Origin: Hyphomicrobium sp. ghe19
GTDB taxonomy: Bacteria; Pseudomonadota; Alphaproteobacteria; Rhizobiales; Hyphomicrobiaceae
Direction of reading: 5' to 3'
Length of the DNA stretch: 64,000 bases
Assembly (NCBI RefSeq): GCF_902712875.1
Contig: NZ_LR743509.1
Coordinates: forward strand, 3,858,001-3,922,000
The notes under the pieces are model-generated. The model was not told the DNA's origin and searched no databases. It was given only the letters and a program-made list of their open reading frames with translations. The position numbers and the translations under genes are program-made. Shown one piece after another: positions 32,583 through 40,058 of the stretch. Position 1 is the stretch's first letter. Every line of letters starts with the position of its first letter.

Positions 32583-33193
32583 TTCCCCCGGTGTTCAAAT
32601 TCTTGCGTCAACGCCACCTCGAGCGGCGAATACCGGCCGCCTCGCCATGTCTTGCTAATATCGGCCGCGCGCTGAATGACCCGGTCGATGAACGCGAGAA
32701 GCGCCGGTTCGTCCCAAGCGGGGATTCCGTTGTCGCGCGCGATCGCGAGGACCTCGACCAACCAGGCGTCGACGTCGAGCTCGGGGCCCATGTCGTGAAA
32801 ACCGTTCTCAAGGTCCTCGAGGCCACCCTCCCGGTCCGAGACTTTCTCGAGGCGGGACATCGCGGCCTCGACGAGCGAGTCCCGGTGTGACTTCGTTCGT
32901 ACCCAGATGCGCCAGAAGCCGCGATATTTGAAAAAGGCGCCCTTGTGCGTTTTCTCGACGTTGTCGTCCTCGAGACGCGTGCCTTTCATGATCTTTGCAG
33001 GCCGTGCGGCGCGGTTGTGACCGAACCGGCGCTTGACGTCATTGCCATCGTAAACCGTGACCGATACGTTCGATTCCGAAGCGACGAAGCAAAGCGCCGC
33101 CGGCGCCATAAGCCGAAACGTCTCGAGTCGCGTCCGCTTCCAGAAGCGTTCGGCCTTGGCCGGATCCGCAGGTATCGTGATCAGTGTCGTCAT
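32579..33193 (-). CDS. phage protein, unknown function
   Basis: 204 residues. N-terminal part MTTLITIPADPAKAERFWKR then LETFRLMAPAALCFVASESN; a Trp/Arg-rich centre AFFKYRGFWRIWVRTKSHRD; acidic helical C-terminus. No catalytic motif recognised. It overlaps both neighbours by 4 bases, so it belongs to a tightly packed early operon. Confidence 0.55.
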   Translation of the reverse strand: MTTLITIPADPAKAERFWKRTRLETFRLMAPAALCFVASESNVSVTVYDGNDVKRRFGHNRAARPAKIMKGTRLEDDNVEKTHKGAFFKYRGFWRIWVRTKSHRDSLVEAAMSRLEKVSDREGGLEDLENGFHDMGPELDVDAWLVEVLAIARDNGIPAWDEPALLAFIDRVIQRAADISKTWRGGRYSPLEVALTQEFEHRGK

Positions 33194-34272
33194 CGTGCCC
33201 CCCGTGCGCGTCGATTGCCTGCCTGGATTTGCTCGAGCGCGATCGCGCGGTTCGTCGAGCCGGCATCCTTAAATTCGTTCGCGATGATCCAAACGCCCTC
33301 GAGCGCAAGCTTGAGCACCTGAGAAACGCGGACCGCCGATATTTTTCGGCCCTGGACGATGCGCGTGAGTTGAGCGATCTGCCTCATTGAGAGCGCGTCG
33401 TCTCTCGATGCGAAATAGAGGACCCATTGCGCTGTCGTGAATTCGGTACTCTTGCCGATGCGCCACCCGCCCGACTTCGCGGCTTCACCTGGCAATAGGT
33501 GACGCGCGCCCAGCGCCGTGAACCAGGACATCGCGACGCCGTAATCGTCGAGGTCTGGTTGCACGGCTTCGAAGCGCGGCCGGATAGAAGGCGCACGCTT
33601 AGCCTCCCATTCGGCCAGGTCTCGCAACTGTTGATCGCTCAAACCACTGTCGCGCCGATCGAGGCCGAGGCCGAACGAGGCACGGACGAACATATCTTCC
33701 TGCGCGAGCGCTCGCATGATGCGCCCCTCGGCGTCGGCGCGCGTGACGTAGCCAGCGGGCGCGTATCGAATCCGGGAAATGTCGAGCCACCAAAGGGAGC
33801 GCTTCTGCCCGTTCGCGCGCTTCGGCCCATTGCGGGCCTGGTCACGGTCCGCTTCCATTTCAGCAGCGTCGGCAGCGGCATCGGCGGCCGAGTATGATTG
33901 CCGCGACGACCACATTCGCGGAGGTTCGTCCTCGTCGGGCAGCGTGAGCGCAACGGGCGGCAACGGAAACAGTTTGAATTTGTCGGGATCAATCGGCGCC
34001 CAAAAGTCCGGTTGCTCGGATCGCAGCGTGCGCCAGGCCTTCCATGGCTGCAACGGGTCGCGCGGTTTCTTCCCGCACGGCAGGAAAACTGCGTAGGTTG
34101 TCTTATTGACCTTTTCGTAAGTGACCCAGCAGGCCGCACGCGTTTGGGGATGCGTTACGCGCGCGGCCTCGAAGGGCCCTCGGCCATTCCAAATAACGCG
34201 TACAGGAAACCTTTGCGGCAGGTTGACCCCGTCGAACTTGTAGAATTGCCGAAAAAGAAGAGGTGTCGTCAC
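33190..34272 (-). CDS. phage protein, unknown function
   Basis: 360 residues from the GTG at 34272, which overlaps the upstream stop (GTGA) and has GGAGG eight bases before it; the ATG at 34416 is inside the upstream gene. The N-terminal half is beta-rich and aromatic (TTPLLFRQFYKFDGVNLPQR, TRAACWVTYEKVNKTTYAVF), the middle is acidic (ADAAEMEADRDQARNGPKRA), and the C-terminal 130 residues (YGVAMSWFTALGARHLLPGE, MRQIAQLTRIVQGRKISAVR) contain an HTH-like stretch. Possibly a regulator of early genes, but no named family fits clearly. Confidence 0.55.
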   Translation of the reverse strand: MTTPLLFRQFYKFDGVNLPQRFPVRVIWNGRGPFEAARVTHPQTRAACWVTYEKVNKTTYAVFLPCGKKPRDPLQPWKAWRTLRSEQPDFWAPIDPDKFKLFPLPPVALTLPDEDEPPRMWSSRQSYSAADAAADAAEMEADRDQARNGPKRANGQKRSLWWLDISRIRYAPAGYVTRADAEGRIMRALAQEDMFVRASFGLGLDRRDSGLSDQQLRDLAEWEAKRAPSIRPRFEAVQPDLDDYGVAMSWFTALGARHLLPGEAAKSGGWRIGKSTEFTTAQWVLYFASRDDALSMRQIAQLTRIVQGRKISAVRVSQVLKLALEGVWIIANEFKDAGSTNRAIALEQIQAGNRRARGAR

Positions 34273-34502
34273 GCGGCGAGCCTCCGAGAAGAGCAGTCCG
34301 CATCGCCAGTTGATTGCGGCTCGCGCCAGGCCTCGGGATAAATGCGGCTCGAGCCGCGACCGAAGTCGTGCGTCCAATAAGAGCGCGGCTCGTTCGGGAT
34401 TCCTTGGAAAAGCCATCCCGTGACGACGCGGCCGTCCGCCAAGCGCATGTCGACGGGGTTCGTGTGCTTGAGTTCGGCCATCGGGCGGAATTCGACGGAC
34501 AT
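34269..34502 (-). CDS. phage protein, unknown function
   Basis: 77 residues, MSVEFRPMAELKHTNPVDMR then VVTGWLFQGIPNEPRSYWTH and a Cys/Ser/Arg-rich end. Its ATG overlaps the previous stop by one base (TGATG). The alternation of strands and a single helix suggests a small beta domain. No family recognised. Confidence 0.5.
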   Translation of the reverse strand: MSVEFRPMAELKHTNPVDMRLADGRVVTGWLFQGIPNEPRSYWTHDFGRGSSRIYPEAWREPQSTGDADCSSRRLAA

Positions 34503-34891
34503 CAGTGCCTCGCTTCCTCGCCCGCGGCGTCGAGAATTTCGTTCATCGTGGCGTACGCCAGGTGCGGCGCCATCGGCGGGGCCGGAGCATAGCTCGGCGA
34601 TCGAGCACCGCCTGGCGGCAACGGCGGGGGCGTGTTTGCTGCGACTGGCTGCGCAGTTTCGACCGGCCGCGCTGACGGCAAATATCCGTAGCGGCGCGCG
34701 ATAGTCAGAAGGCCATTCAAGATCGTCGAGGCATTCTGCGACTGCATTTCTATGATGTCCTCGACTTGTCGAATGAGCTCGGCGTCTCGAGCGAGCATCG
34801 AGCTGTGCAAACGCGTAACGTCCGCGGTCGCCGCGTCGGCGGCCTCGTTCATTCGCCGGGTCATCTCGTCGATTTGTTCGTGAAGCTTCAC
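34502..34891 (-). CDS. coiled-coil phage protein
   Basis: 129 residues. Residues 1-60 (MKLHEQIDEMTRRMNEAADA, ARDAELIRQVEDIIEMQSQN) form a coiled coil; a Pro-rich linker (ANTPPPLPPGGARSPSYAPA) follows. The helical part could oligomerise. Function unknown. Overlaps both neighbours by 1-4 bases. Confidence 0.55.
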   Translation of the reverse strand: MKLHEQIDEMTRRMNEAADAATADVTRLHSSMLARDAELIRQVEDIIEMQSQNASTILNGLLTIARRYGYLPSARPVETAQPVAANTPPPLPPGGARSPSYAPAPPMAPHLAYATMNEILDAAGEEARH

Positions 34892-35088
34892 AGTATCCCC
34901 CTTTCGTATGACCCGCGCTCGAGCTCGGCGCCCGTCGAAGGGTCGGTTTCAATCCATTCGTGATAGTTCCAATCGAGTGCGCATCTGCTCAGGCCCTCGA
35001 ACTTTTCGAGCTCGGGAGCGGCGAGCGCGAACACCGCATCCTCGTCCTCGAGCAACGTCTCGGCGACGCGTGCGTGCTTCTCGGTCAT
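34888..35088 (-). CDS. 66-residue phage protein
   Basis: MTEKHARVAETLLEDEDAVF then ALAAPELEKFEGLSRCALDW and NYHEWIETDPSTGAELERGS. GGAG lies seven bases before the ATG at 35088. Acidic, with a helical first half. It follows the GapR-like gene by 12 bases. No family recognised. Confidence 0.55.
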   Translation of the reverse strand: MTEKHARVAETLLEDEDAVFALAAPELEKFEGLSRCALDWNYHEWIETDPSTGAELERGSYERGIL

Positions 35089-35099
35089 GGCTCCGGCCC

Positions 35100-35502
35100 T
35101 CAGTGCTTCGTTTTGTCGGTTTTCTTGCTGGCCGAGCCGACTGTTTCGTCGCGAGGCTCGCGGGTTCGCTTCGGCTCGGGAAGCGTTTCGGCGTCTTCTT
35201 TCGAGAGGCGTTGCGCCGCCTCGATGTCTGTCGGAATTCCGAGGGCATGCCGAACGACGTCGACCTCGGCTTCGAAAGTCAGTTGAGCGAGCATTTTGTC
35301 GGGATCGTTTTTCACCGCGAGCTTTTCTTTGACGGCGCGCGATGACTTTCTCGGTGAACCCGTCGGATTTGTCCTCGGCCTTGTAGGTTTTCATTTCGTC
35401 TTGGAGCTCGGCCATTTGCTCGACGAGCGCGATGCGTCGGTCGACGCGTCGATTGATTTCAACTTTGGCGTTGCCGCCGACTTGCATTGTTTCGTCGCCC
35501 AT
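35100..35502 (-). pseudogene. GapR/DUF2312-like nucleoid protein, frameshifted
   Basis: Frame one begins MGDETMQVGGNAKVEINRRV and runs through ELQDEMKTYKAEDKSDGFTE; frame two continues RAVKEKLAVKNDPDKMLAQL and TFEAEVDVVRHALGIPTDIE. Joined, this is the DUF2312/GapR layout (long helix, GF motif, second helix, D-x-x-x-x-A-L-G). One extra A in the AAA at 35346-35348 explains the shift. A GTG at 35315 could start the second part alone. GapR-type proteins track overtwisted DNA ahead of replication and transcription. Confidence 0.55.
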
Positions 35503-35514
35503 AGTGACCCCCTC

Positions 35515-35871
35515 TTAGGTTGCAGGCGTGAGCAGCGCGCGGCCGAGCTCGGTCGGGATTTCCGGCGCGGGCTTCGGTTCGCGTGAGATTTTTTCGATTT
35601 CGTAGGCGAGCTCGTAAACGCTCGGGACTTTGCGCAGGTACTTGAGCGCCAGGCCTTCCTCGAGCCGGCCGTTGTGATTGCGATCGCGCAAGGCGTCTTT
35701 CTCGAGCTTGATGCGCGCCATCGTGGCGAGGCGACGAATTCGCCTTCTGACACCGCGCCTCGAAATCACGACGCGCGGGACTCGCTTCAATGGCGTCCCG
35801 TCCTCGGCCTTCGCGTCGTAGTTCACGCGATACCGCGGCGGCGCCGGCCGGCGTGTGTGCTTCGCTGCCAT
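35515..35871 (-). CDS. phage protein, unknown function
   Basis: 118 residues. Basic N-terminus with Pro and Tyr (MAAKHTRRPAPPRYRVNYDA), then DGTPLKRVPRVVISRRGVRR and a helical end LALKYLRKVPSVYELAYEIE. The high Arg content (RRGVRRRIRRL) suggests nucleic acid binding, but no fold is recognised. Confidence 0.55.
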   Translation of the reverse strand: MAAKHTRRPAPPRYRVNYDAKAEDGTPLKRVPRVVISRRGVRRRIRRLATMARIKLEKDALRDRNHNGRLEEGLALKYLRKVPSVYELAYEIEKISREPKPAPEIPTELGRALLTPAT

Positions 35872-35887
35872 TGGTAGAATTCACTCC

Positions 35888-36031
35888 TTATTTGACGAAC
35901 TGAAGTGAGCGGTACTGACAAACAGGGCAACACAGCCAACCGCGAACGGTGTGGCAGGCGTCGCGTCGGAAAGTTCCGCAGTGTTTGGTGCACTTGAACA
36001 GCGCACCGGGTTCATACTCGGGGAACTTCAT
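35888..36031 (-). CDS. 47-residue zinc-ribbon-like protein
   Basis: MKFPEYEPGALFKCTKHCGT then FRRDACHTVRGWLCCPVCQY. Cys positions C-x3-C, a single Cys, and CCPVC fit a small metal-binding ribbon. The ATG at 36031 has GAAGG upstream; the longer frame to 36163 overlaps the next gene. Similar short ribbon proteins are common in phage early operons, role unknown. Confidence 0.55.
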   Translation of the reverse strand: MKFPEYEPGALFKCTKHCGTFRRDACHTVRGWLCCPVCQYRSLQFVK

Positions 36032-36215
36032 CGCCTTCGCTCCTTTGCAAATTGTCGATGATTTCGCGAAAAGCGGGGCGCGTCGTCGTTTCGGAAAAGA
36101 GCGTCGCGCGACGCCTTTCGGCGTGACGATCGGCGCGAAGTATCGTTTTGCGAATTTGCTCAATAAAATCGTGCGTCATGACGTGGATAGTCACGGCTGA
36201 GGGAGATCGCGGCAT
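36012..36215 (-). CDS. 67-residue phage protein
   Basis: MPRSPSAVTIHVMTHDFIEQ then IRKTILRADRHAERRRATLF and TTRPAFREIIDNLQRSEGDE. The start overlaps the methylase stop (TGATG) with AAGGG about ten bases upstream; an ATG at 36179 is the alternative. Helical and basic. No family recognised. Confidence 0.5.
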   Translation of the reverse strand: MPRSPSAVTIHVMTHDFIEQIRKTILRADRHAERRRATLFSETTTRPAFREIIDNLQRSEGDEVPRV

Positions 36216-36886
36216 CAGGCGACACCCTTTTTCAGCTTGCGAATTTTTTCTTTGATCTCGGCGCGGACTTCCTCAGGCGAGCGCGCGTAGCGCATCGTCC
36301 GGCCGCATGTGCCGCGCCAATCCCAGACAAACCAGGCATGATCCTCGCTCGGCCCATTGACTTTGCCGTTGGCGTCGAGCTTCGGATCGAACCACCAAAT
36401 GCGGTCTGTCAACGTGATTTTCATTCCCCACGCGGGATGCTCGTTGAAAATGTCCGACCGCGTCACAGCGGAATCGAATTTAACGCCGAGCAGCATTGCG
36501 ACCAGGCCGCGCTTAGGCTTGGTGAGCTCGAGCGCTTTGCGCACGAATTCCTCGGCGAGCTTGTAAGGAGGGTTCGTAATGATCGCGTCGAATTCGAAGG
36601 GCAAAAACGGCCGTTGATCGTCGAGAAAATCGCCGACCATGATGCGATTGCCGCCGAACAGTTCGGGGCGATCGCTCGGCGCGTGAAGGTCGGACGGAAT
36701 GACCTCAAGCCCGTCGGCCTCGAGGGCATCGACCATTTGCAGCGTGCCGGCGGCCGGTTCCCAAACCGTCATTCCGCGACGGAACCGCGGGCCCATAATT
36801 TCTTTCGTGAGCGCGTGCGTCGCCCACGCCGGCGTCATGTAAGCGTCGCGCTCGATGCGCTCATAACCCGACTCGCGTTGCGCCAT
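36215..36886 (-). CDS. N6-adenine-type DNA methylase-like protein
   Basis: 223 residues from the ATG at 36886; the longer frame upstream is Arg rich and overlaps the next gene. The AdoMet-binding region is VWEPAAGTLQMVDALEADGL (residues 41-60) and the catalytic motif AIITNPPYKLAEEFVRKALE has NPPY at 105-108. This is the beta/gamma class layout. The C-terminus (WWFDPKLDANGKVNGPSEDH) is typical of phage orphan methylases. It overlaps the DUF1599-type gene, so both are made together. It could protect the phage DNA from host nucleases. Confidence 0.85.
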   Translation of the reverse strand: MAQRESGYERIERDAYMTPAWATHALTKEIMGPRFRRGMTVWEPAAGTLQMVDALEADGLEVIPSDLHAPSDRPELFGGNRIMVGDFLDDQRPFLPFEFDAIITNPPYKLAEEFVRKALELTKPKRGLVAMLLGVKFDSAVTRSDIFNEHPAWGMKITLTDRIWWFDPKLDANGKVNGPSEDHAWFVWDWRGTCGRTMRYARSPEEVRAEIKEKIRKLKKGVA

Positions 36887-37200
36887 TAGCGGCGCTCCCG
36901 TGCGATGCGCTCGGCGATGTCGAGTAAGATCAGATAGCCGAGAAAATCTTTCGGCGTGTTCTCGTCCATGAATTCGAGGCCGCGGACGAGCCGGCTGATT
37001 TTGTCGTCGATACGAACGCGAAGCTGCTCGACGGCATCCGACTGCGCGAACAGCCGAACCGGGTCGAGTGCGCTGTTCCCGTATGAGCGATTTTTTTCGA
37101 TGAGCAGCGCGCGGATGCTCTCGAGCGAATTGTCGAGCTGAGCTTCGAACGTGAGCCCGCCGACCATGACGGCGCGCGCGGCGTTTTCGAGCGTTGTCAT
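36886..37200 (-). CDS. DUF1599-type (nucleotide modification associated) protein
   Basis: 104 residues. The segment ESIRALLIEKNRSYGNSALD followed by DAVEQLRVRIDDKISRLVRG and LEFMDENTPKDFLGYLILLD matches the K/R-N-x-S/D-Y-G-N-S motif, the arginine-rich helix and the acidic tail of DUF1599, a family given the name nucleotide modification associated domain 1. It may bind or process modified nucleotides. Stop and start overlap with the methylase downstream. Confidence 0.75.
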   Translation of the reverse strand: MTTLENAARAVMVGGLTFEAQLDNSLESIRALLIEKNRSYGNSALDPVRLFAQSDAVEQLRVRIDDKISRLVRGLEFMDENTPKDFLGYLILLDIAERIARERR

Positions 37201-37562
37201 TGTGCCGGCCGCCGTTCCTTGAGTTGCCGCGCGAGTTCACGCTCGGCACCGGCTTGGATGCGCTTCCGTGCGTTGTGCAAATTGTCCGGCCATTTGAAGT
37301 TCGCACCGCGCTTGCACGCATCGATGAGCAATCGGTTCTCGAGCATGTCGACCGGCTCGTCGGGATCGATCGCGTCGGGCTCGGCTGGCTTCGACGCCGG
37401 CGGAAACACGCCCGCGAAAATCGCTCGCGCTTGCGCCTCGAGGCCGAAGCGCTTCACGGCCTCGAGGTGATCGCGGAACATTTCGAGGAAATAGTTGCGC
37501 GGGTCGATGTCGCCGGCGTCGACCTCGTCGACAGCGCGGACATGGTTCGATAGGCCGCTCAT
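37197..37562 (-). CDS. phage protein, unknown function
   Basis: 121 residues from the ATG at 37562, which overlaps the stop of the replication protein gene. MSGLSNHVRAVDEVDAGDID then PRNYFLEMFRDHLEAVKRFG and a Lys/Arg-rich C-terminus (ARKRIQAGAERELARQLKER). The upstream frame to 37673 lies inside the preceding gene. Helical, no recognised domain. Confidence 0.55.
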   Translation of the reverse strand: MSGLSNHVRAVDEVDAGDIDPRNYFLEMFRDHLEAVKRFGLEAQARAIFAGVFPPASKPAEPDAIDPDEPVDMLENRLLIDACKRGANFKWPDNLHNARKRIQAGAERELARQLKERRPAQ

Positions 37563-38725
37563 GCAGCTGCCCTCCGGGTTTCGATGTAGACTTCGGTTAC
37601 GCTTGGAAATGCCGCGCTTAACGCCGCGCGAAATTGTGCCGACATGCTCAGCTCGACGGATTTTTTCCGCCACTCGTCGTGCGTCGATACGTAGGCCACG
37701 ACGCGGTTGCCACGGCTTGTAACGAGGCGGTCGATCACGAACGTCGAAAATGCCTGGCGTGCCGCCGTCTCGCCGAGCATTCGCTCAAGGGTGGCCATGA
37801 CGCGCGGCCATTCACTCATCAGATCCACGTCACCGCTGAGCACCCGCTGCGGCGGCCGGTTGTTGATGGCAAGGTTCACCGCGTCCGAAATATCGGACGG
37901 CTTCACCGAGAACCGCCGCTCCGCGAGCAGCGTAACGACGATCTTTTCCGCCTCGGCAGCGGTGAGCCCCTTTTTGGCGATCCACCCGGCTAGCGATTGG
38001 AGAGCACCGGCAAGGCTCGGCGCGTTGAGACGGCGCTGGATGACGATCGGGCGCAACACCGCATTTATTGCAAACCGCTTTGCCTCATCGTCCGGCGCTT
38101 GGGCCGTGACTTCGCGAAGCGCACTTTCCGTTTCGCTTAATCGCCTTGCTCTCCCTCGCCCCCCAACGGGGGGTTGGGGGGGAGATTCTTTCTTTCCGTT
38201 AGGAAGGGCCGTTAAAGAAGGGTCGTTCTGGTGTGAAGGCGTATGATCACACCTGCTGTGATCTGCCGCGCTCACACCTGGTGTGATTGGCGGCGACGAG
38301 TTGCATCCGGCATGTGACGCGTGCGTCACATTCGAATTTTTGCCTTCTGAGCCATGCGAGACGTGCATTGCTTCGAATTCGCCCTGGCCGTCGTATTCGC
38401 CGCCATCATCATTCGGGTCGACATCATCGGGCTCGTCTATGGTCGGCGGCTCGCCGCGATCCATGATCGTCCGGTAATAAAAGGCCCGACCGGCAGCATC
38501 CTGCTTTCGTCTCTCAACGTAGCCCCAGGTGCATAGGTCTTTGAGTTTGCGATTGACGGTTTCGCGCGAGAGGCCGACGCGCTCGCCGATCGTGATCTGT
38601 TTGAGGCGGCACCAACCGGATTTATCAGTATGACGTCCAATGACGAGATAGACACGAAAGTGCGAAACGTCCGCGCGCGGATCCTCGGCAAAGTCGCCAG
38701 CAACAATCGAATAACGTGGCGCCAT
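37559..38725 (-). CDS. replication-initiator-like protein (wHTH plus DnaA-N-like end)
   Basis: 388 residues from the ATG at 38725, with GGGGAAG ten bases upstream. The N-terminal 100 residues carry a winged-helix HTH (RLKQITIGERVGLSRETVNR, then YVERRKQDAAGRAFYYRT) as in phage and plasmid replication proteins. A long acidic and Ser/His linker follows. The C-terminal 100 residues (WPRVMATLERMLGETAARQA, then FVIDRLVTSRGNRVVAYVST) resemble the N-terminal interaction domain of DnaA. It fits a phage initiator that recruits host helicase. The nearby early genes are consistent with a replication module. Confidence 0.7.
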   Translation of the reverse strand: MAPRYSIVAGDFAEDPRADVSHFRVYLVIGRHTDKSGWCRLKQITIGERVGLSRETVNRKLKDLCTWGYVERRKQDAAGRAFYYRTIMDRGEPPTIDEPDDVDPNDDGGEYDGQGEFEAMHVSHGSEGKNSNVTHASHAGCNSSPPITPGVSAADHSRCDHTPSHQNDPSLTALPNGKKESPPQPPVGGRGRARRLSETESALREVTAQAPDDEAKRFAINAVLRPIVIQRRLNAPSLAGALQSLAGWIAKKGLTAAEAEKIVVTLLAERRFSVKPSDISDAVNLAINNRPPQRVLSGDVDLMSEWPRVMATLERMLGETAARQAFSTFVIDRLVTSRGNRVVAYVSTHDEWRKKSVELSMSAQFRAALSAAFPSVTEVYIETRRAAA

Positions 38726-38869
38726 TGCGCAAAAACTTCCCCGCATTTCGGGCACACGTTCGCGATCGGAAAAACAGAGTTTCTCCGCGCGTCGGCACGC
38801 CCGTCTTTTCGTGAAACTCGACCCCGAACCAACTCCGCCCAGTGCTAACCCCGCGCCGAGCGGTATTTC

Positions 38870-39571
38870 TTACGCGGCTACGTCGAAGACCGACGCATCC
38901 ACGCCCAAACCCTTGTTTTTCAGCCCCGTTTCGCTCGCTGGCGCACCCCTCGGATGCTGCTGGACGCCAGGTTCTGGCCGCGCTTTGGGCACGCGCATCC
39001 GCTGGCGGGTTTCGGCATCCTTGAGCGCCCTTTTGTGCCTAGCGGCGGCCAATTCCTCGGCCGTTGGGATGCGATAAACGACCGCTCGCCCTTGCGATCT
39101 AGCCGCGCGCCGCAAGTGCCGGTAGGTATCGTTTTTGTCGATATATGCGCGCCGCTTTTCGATGCCGAGTTCGACCGAGAGCAGCGAGAGGAACGTGCCG
39201 CGGTCGAGCTCTTCGAATCGCTCCTCGTACGCGAAATCTTTGAAAGCGTCGTACACGCCCGCCGACGTGTGCCACCCCGAATAGCATTCCGAAATCATCC
39301 AAGCGACGAACCGCTCGAGGATCTTTTCTTTTGCGACCCCTGACCGACGAAGTCGCACGTTGCGCCGCGCCGGTAGCGACGCGGGTTCGTCGGCAGCCCA
39401 ATCGTCAACGATGGCGGCCGGTACGGTCTTAACAAGGACCGGCTCAACGGGCGCAACGCGCACCGGAGCCGCGGTCGCTTTCAACCGAGCAGGAAACCGG
39501 TTCTTTATCGCGAGGCCGACTGACGACGTCGCGAGTGCGCCAAATCCGAAAATCGTTAGTAGCTCAATCAT
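38870..39571 (-). CDS. membrane-anchored phage protein with charged cytoplasmic part
   Basis: 233 residues from the ATG at 39571 (AGAAGGGTGGGGG upstream). An N-terminal hydrophobic segment (MIELLTIFGFGALATSSVGL) may anchor the protein or serve as a signal. The remainder has a basic, Pro-rich linker and a helical domain (KEKILERFVAWMISECYSGW, then GIEKRRAYIDKNDTYRHLRR). Similar membrane-anchored DNA-binding proteins occur just after Cro in rhizobial prophages. Function unknown. Confidence 0.6.
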   Translation of the reverse strand: MIELLTIFGFGALATSSVGLAIKNRFPARLKATAAPVRVAPVEPVLVKTVPAAIVDDWAADEPASLPARRNVRLRRSGVAKEKILERFVAWMISECYSGWHTSAGVYDAFKDFAYEERFEELDRGTFLSLLSVELGIEKRRAYIDKNDTYRHLRRAARSQGRAVVYRIPTAEELAAARHKRALKDAETRQRMRVPKARPEPGVQQHPRGAPASETGLKNKGLGVDASVFDVAA

Positions 39572-39583
39572 TCGGCCCCCACC

Positions 39584-39634
39584 CTTCTGAAGGAGGCGCC
39601 GCCGCAATGGACAAACGGCGGCGCCTATCAGAAG
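39584..39634 (-). promoter_or_regulatory. long hairpin in the leader between the Cro-like gene and the next gene
   Basis: Perfect 11-bp arms AGGCGCCGCCG (39594-39604) and CGGCGGCGCCT (39616-39626) with an 11-base loop, extended outside by CTTCTGA (39584-39590) and TCAGAAG (39628-39634). It ends 13 bases before the ATG at 39571, and part of the outer stem carries the AGAAGG of that gene's ribosome site. No T-run follows, so it looks more like a translation or processing structure than a terminator. Confidence 0.5.
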
Positions 39635-39707
39635 GAAACCATGGCAAGACGCAAAGAAAGCAACTGACGCAACAAACCCCGGCGGCTCTGATCGCCAGGT
39701 GACTAGT

Positions 39708-39950
39708 TCAGGCGGCCTCGAGAGCCGACGGCTCCGAGACGACTGCCGGTTCGGTTTCGAGCTCCGGCAAGTCATAGAAATCGTTCGGCATGACCTCGCC
39801 GCGGGTGTCGACATAGATGTCGACCATCGTTTCTCGGTTCGGAATTCGACCCGCGGCGTACCGTTGGACGGCGCTAACGTGGCGACCGATTCGGTCGCCG
39901 AACGCCGCAAGGGTCAATTTTTCCTTTTTAATCCAAGCCCCGAGCTTCAT
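39708..39950 (-). CDS. Cro-like repressor
   Basis: 80 residues from the ATG at 39950 (GGAGGG upstream). HTH: LTLAAFGDRIGRHVSAVQRY then AAGRIPNRETMVDIYVDTRG, a Cro/C1-type fold with a short C-terminus. It is transcribed away from the CI-like gene, with two TTTGGCGA operators between them. Expected role: represses the lysogenic promoter and starts the early leftward operon. Confidence 0.8.
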   Translation of the reverse strand: MKLGAWIKKEKLTLAAFGDRIGRHVSAVQRYAAGRIPNRETMVDIYVDTRGEVMPNDFYDLPELETEPAVVSEPSALEAA

Positions 39951-39974
39951 GTGCGAATCTCCCTCCACAGCTTT

Positions 39975-40019
39975 TCTCGTATTTGGCGAAAAAATGCAAG
40001 CTTTGGATTTCGCCATTTA
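39975..40019. promoter_or_regulatory. cro / cI operator pair (TTTGGCGA)
   Basis: TTTGGCGA at 39982-39989 and its inverse TTTCGCCA at 40008-40015 lie between the divergent cro-like and cI-like genes, with TCTCGTA just before the first. The same pair with the same flank TTTCTCGTA recurs before the rightward operon at 40718-40760. This marks the operators of the phage repressor. Confidence 0.75.
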
Positions 40020-40058
40020 TGATGTATCGACTAAGGTCGCCGCGCGGTAAGTTGGGTA

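Noticed and set aside
34888..35502. Single 204-codon frame across the GapR-like region
   Set aside because: Its middle is Arg-rich and unlike protein, while the other frame over the same bases matches DUF2312. Two genes and a shift explain it better.
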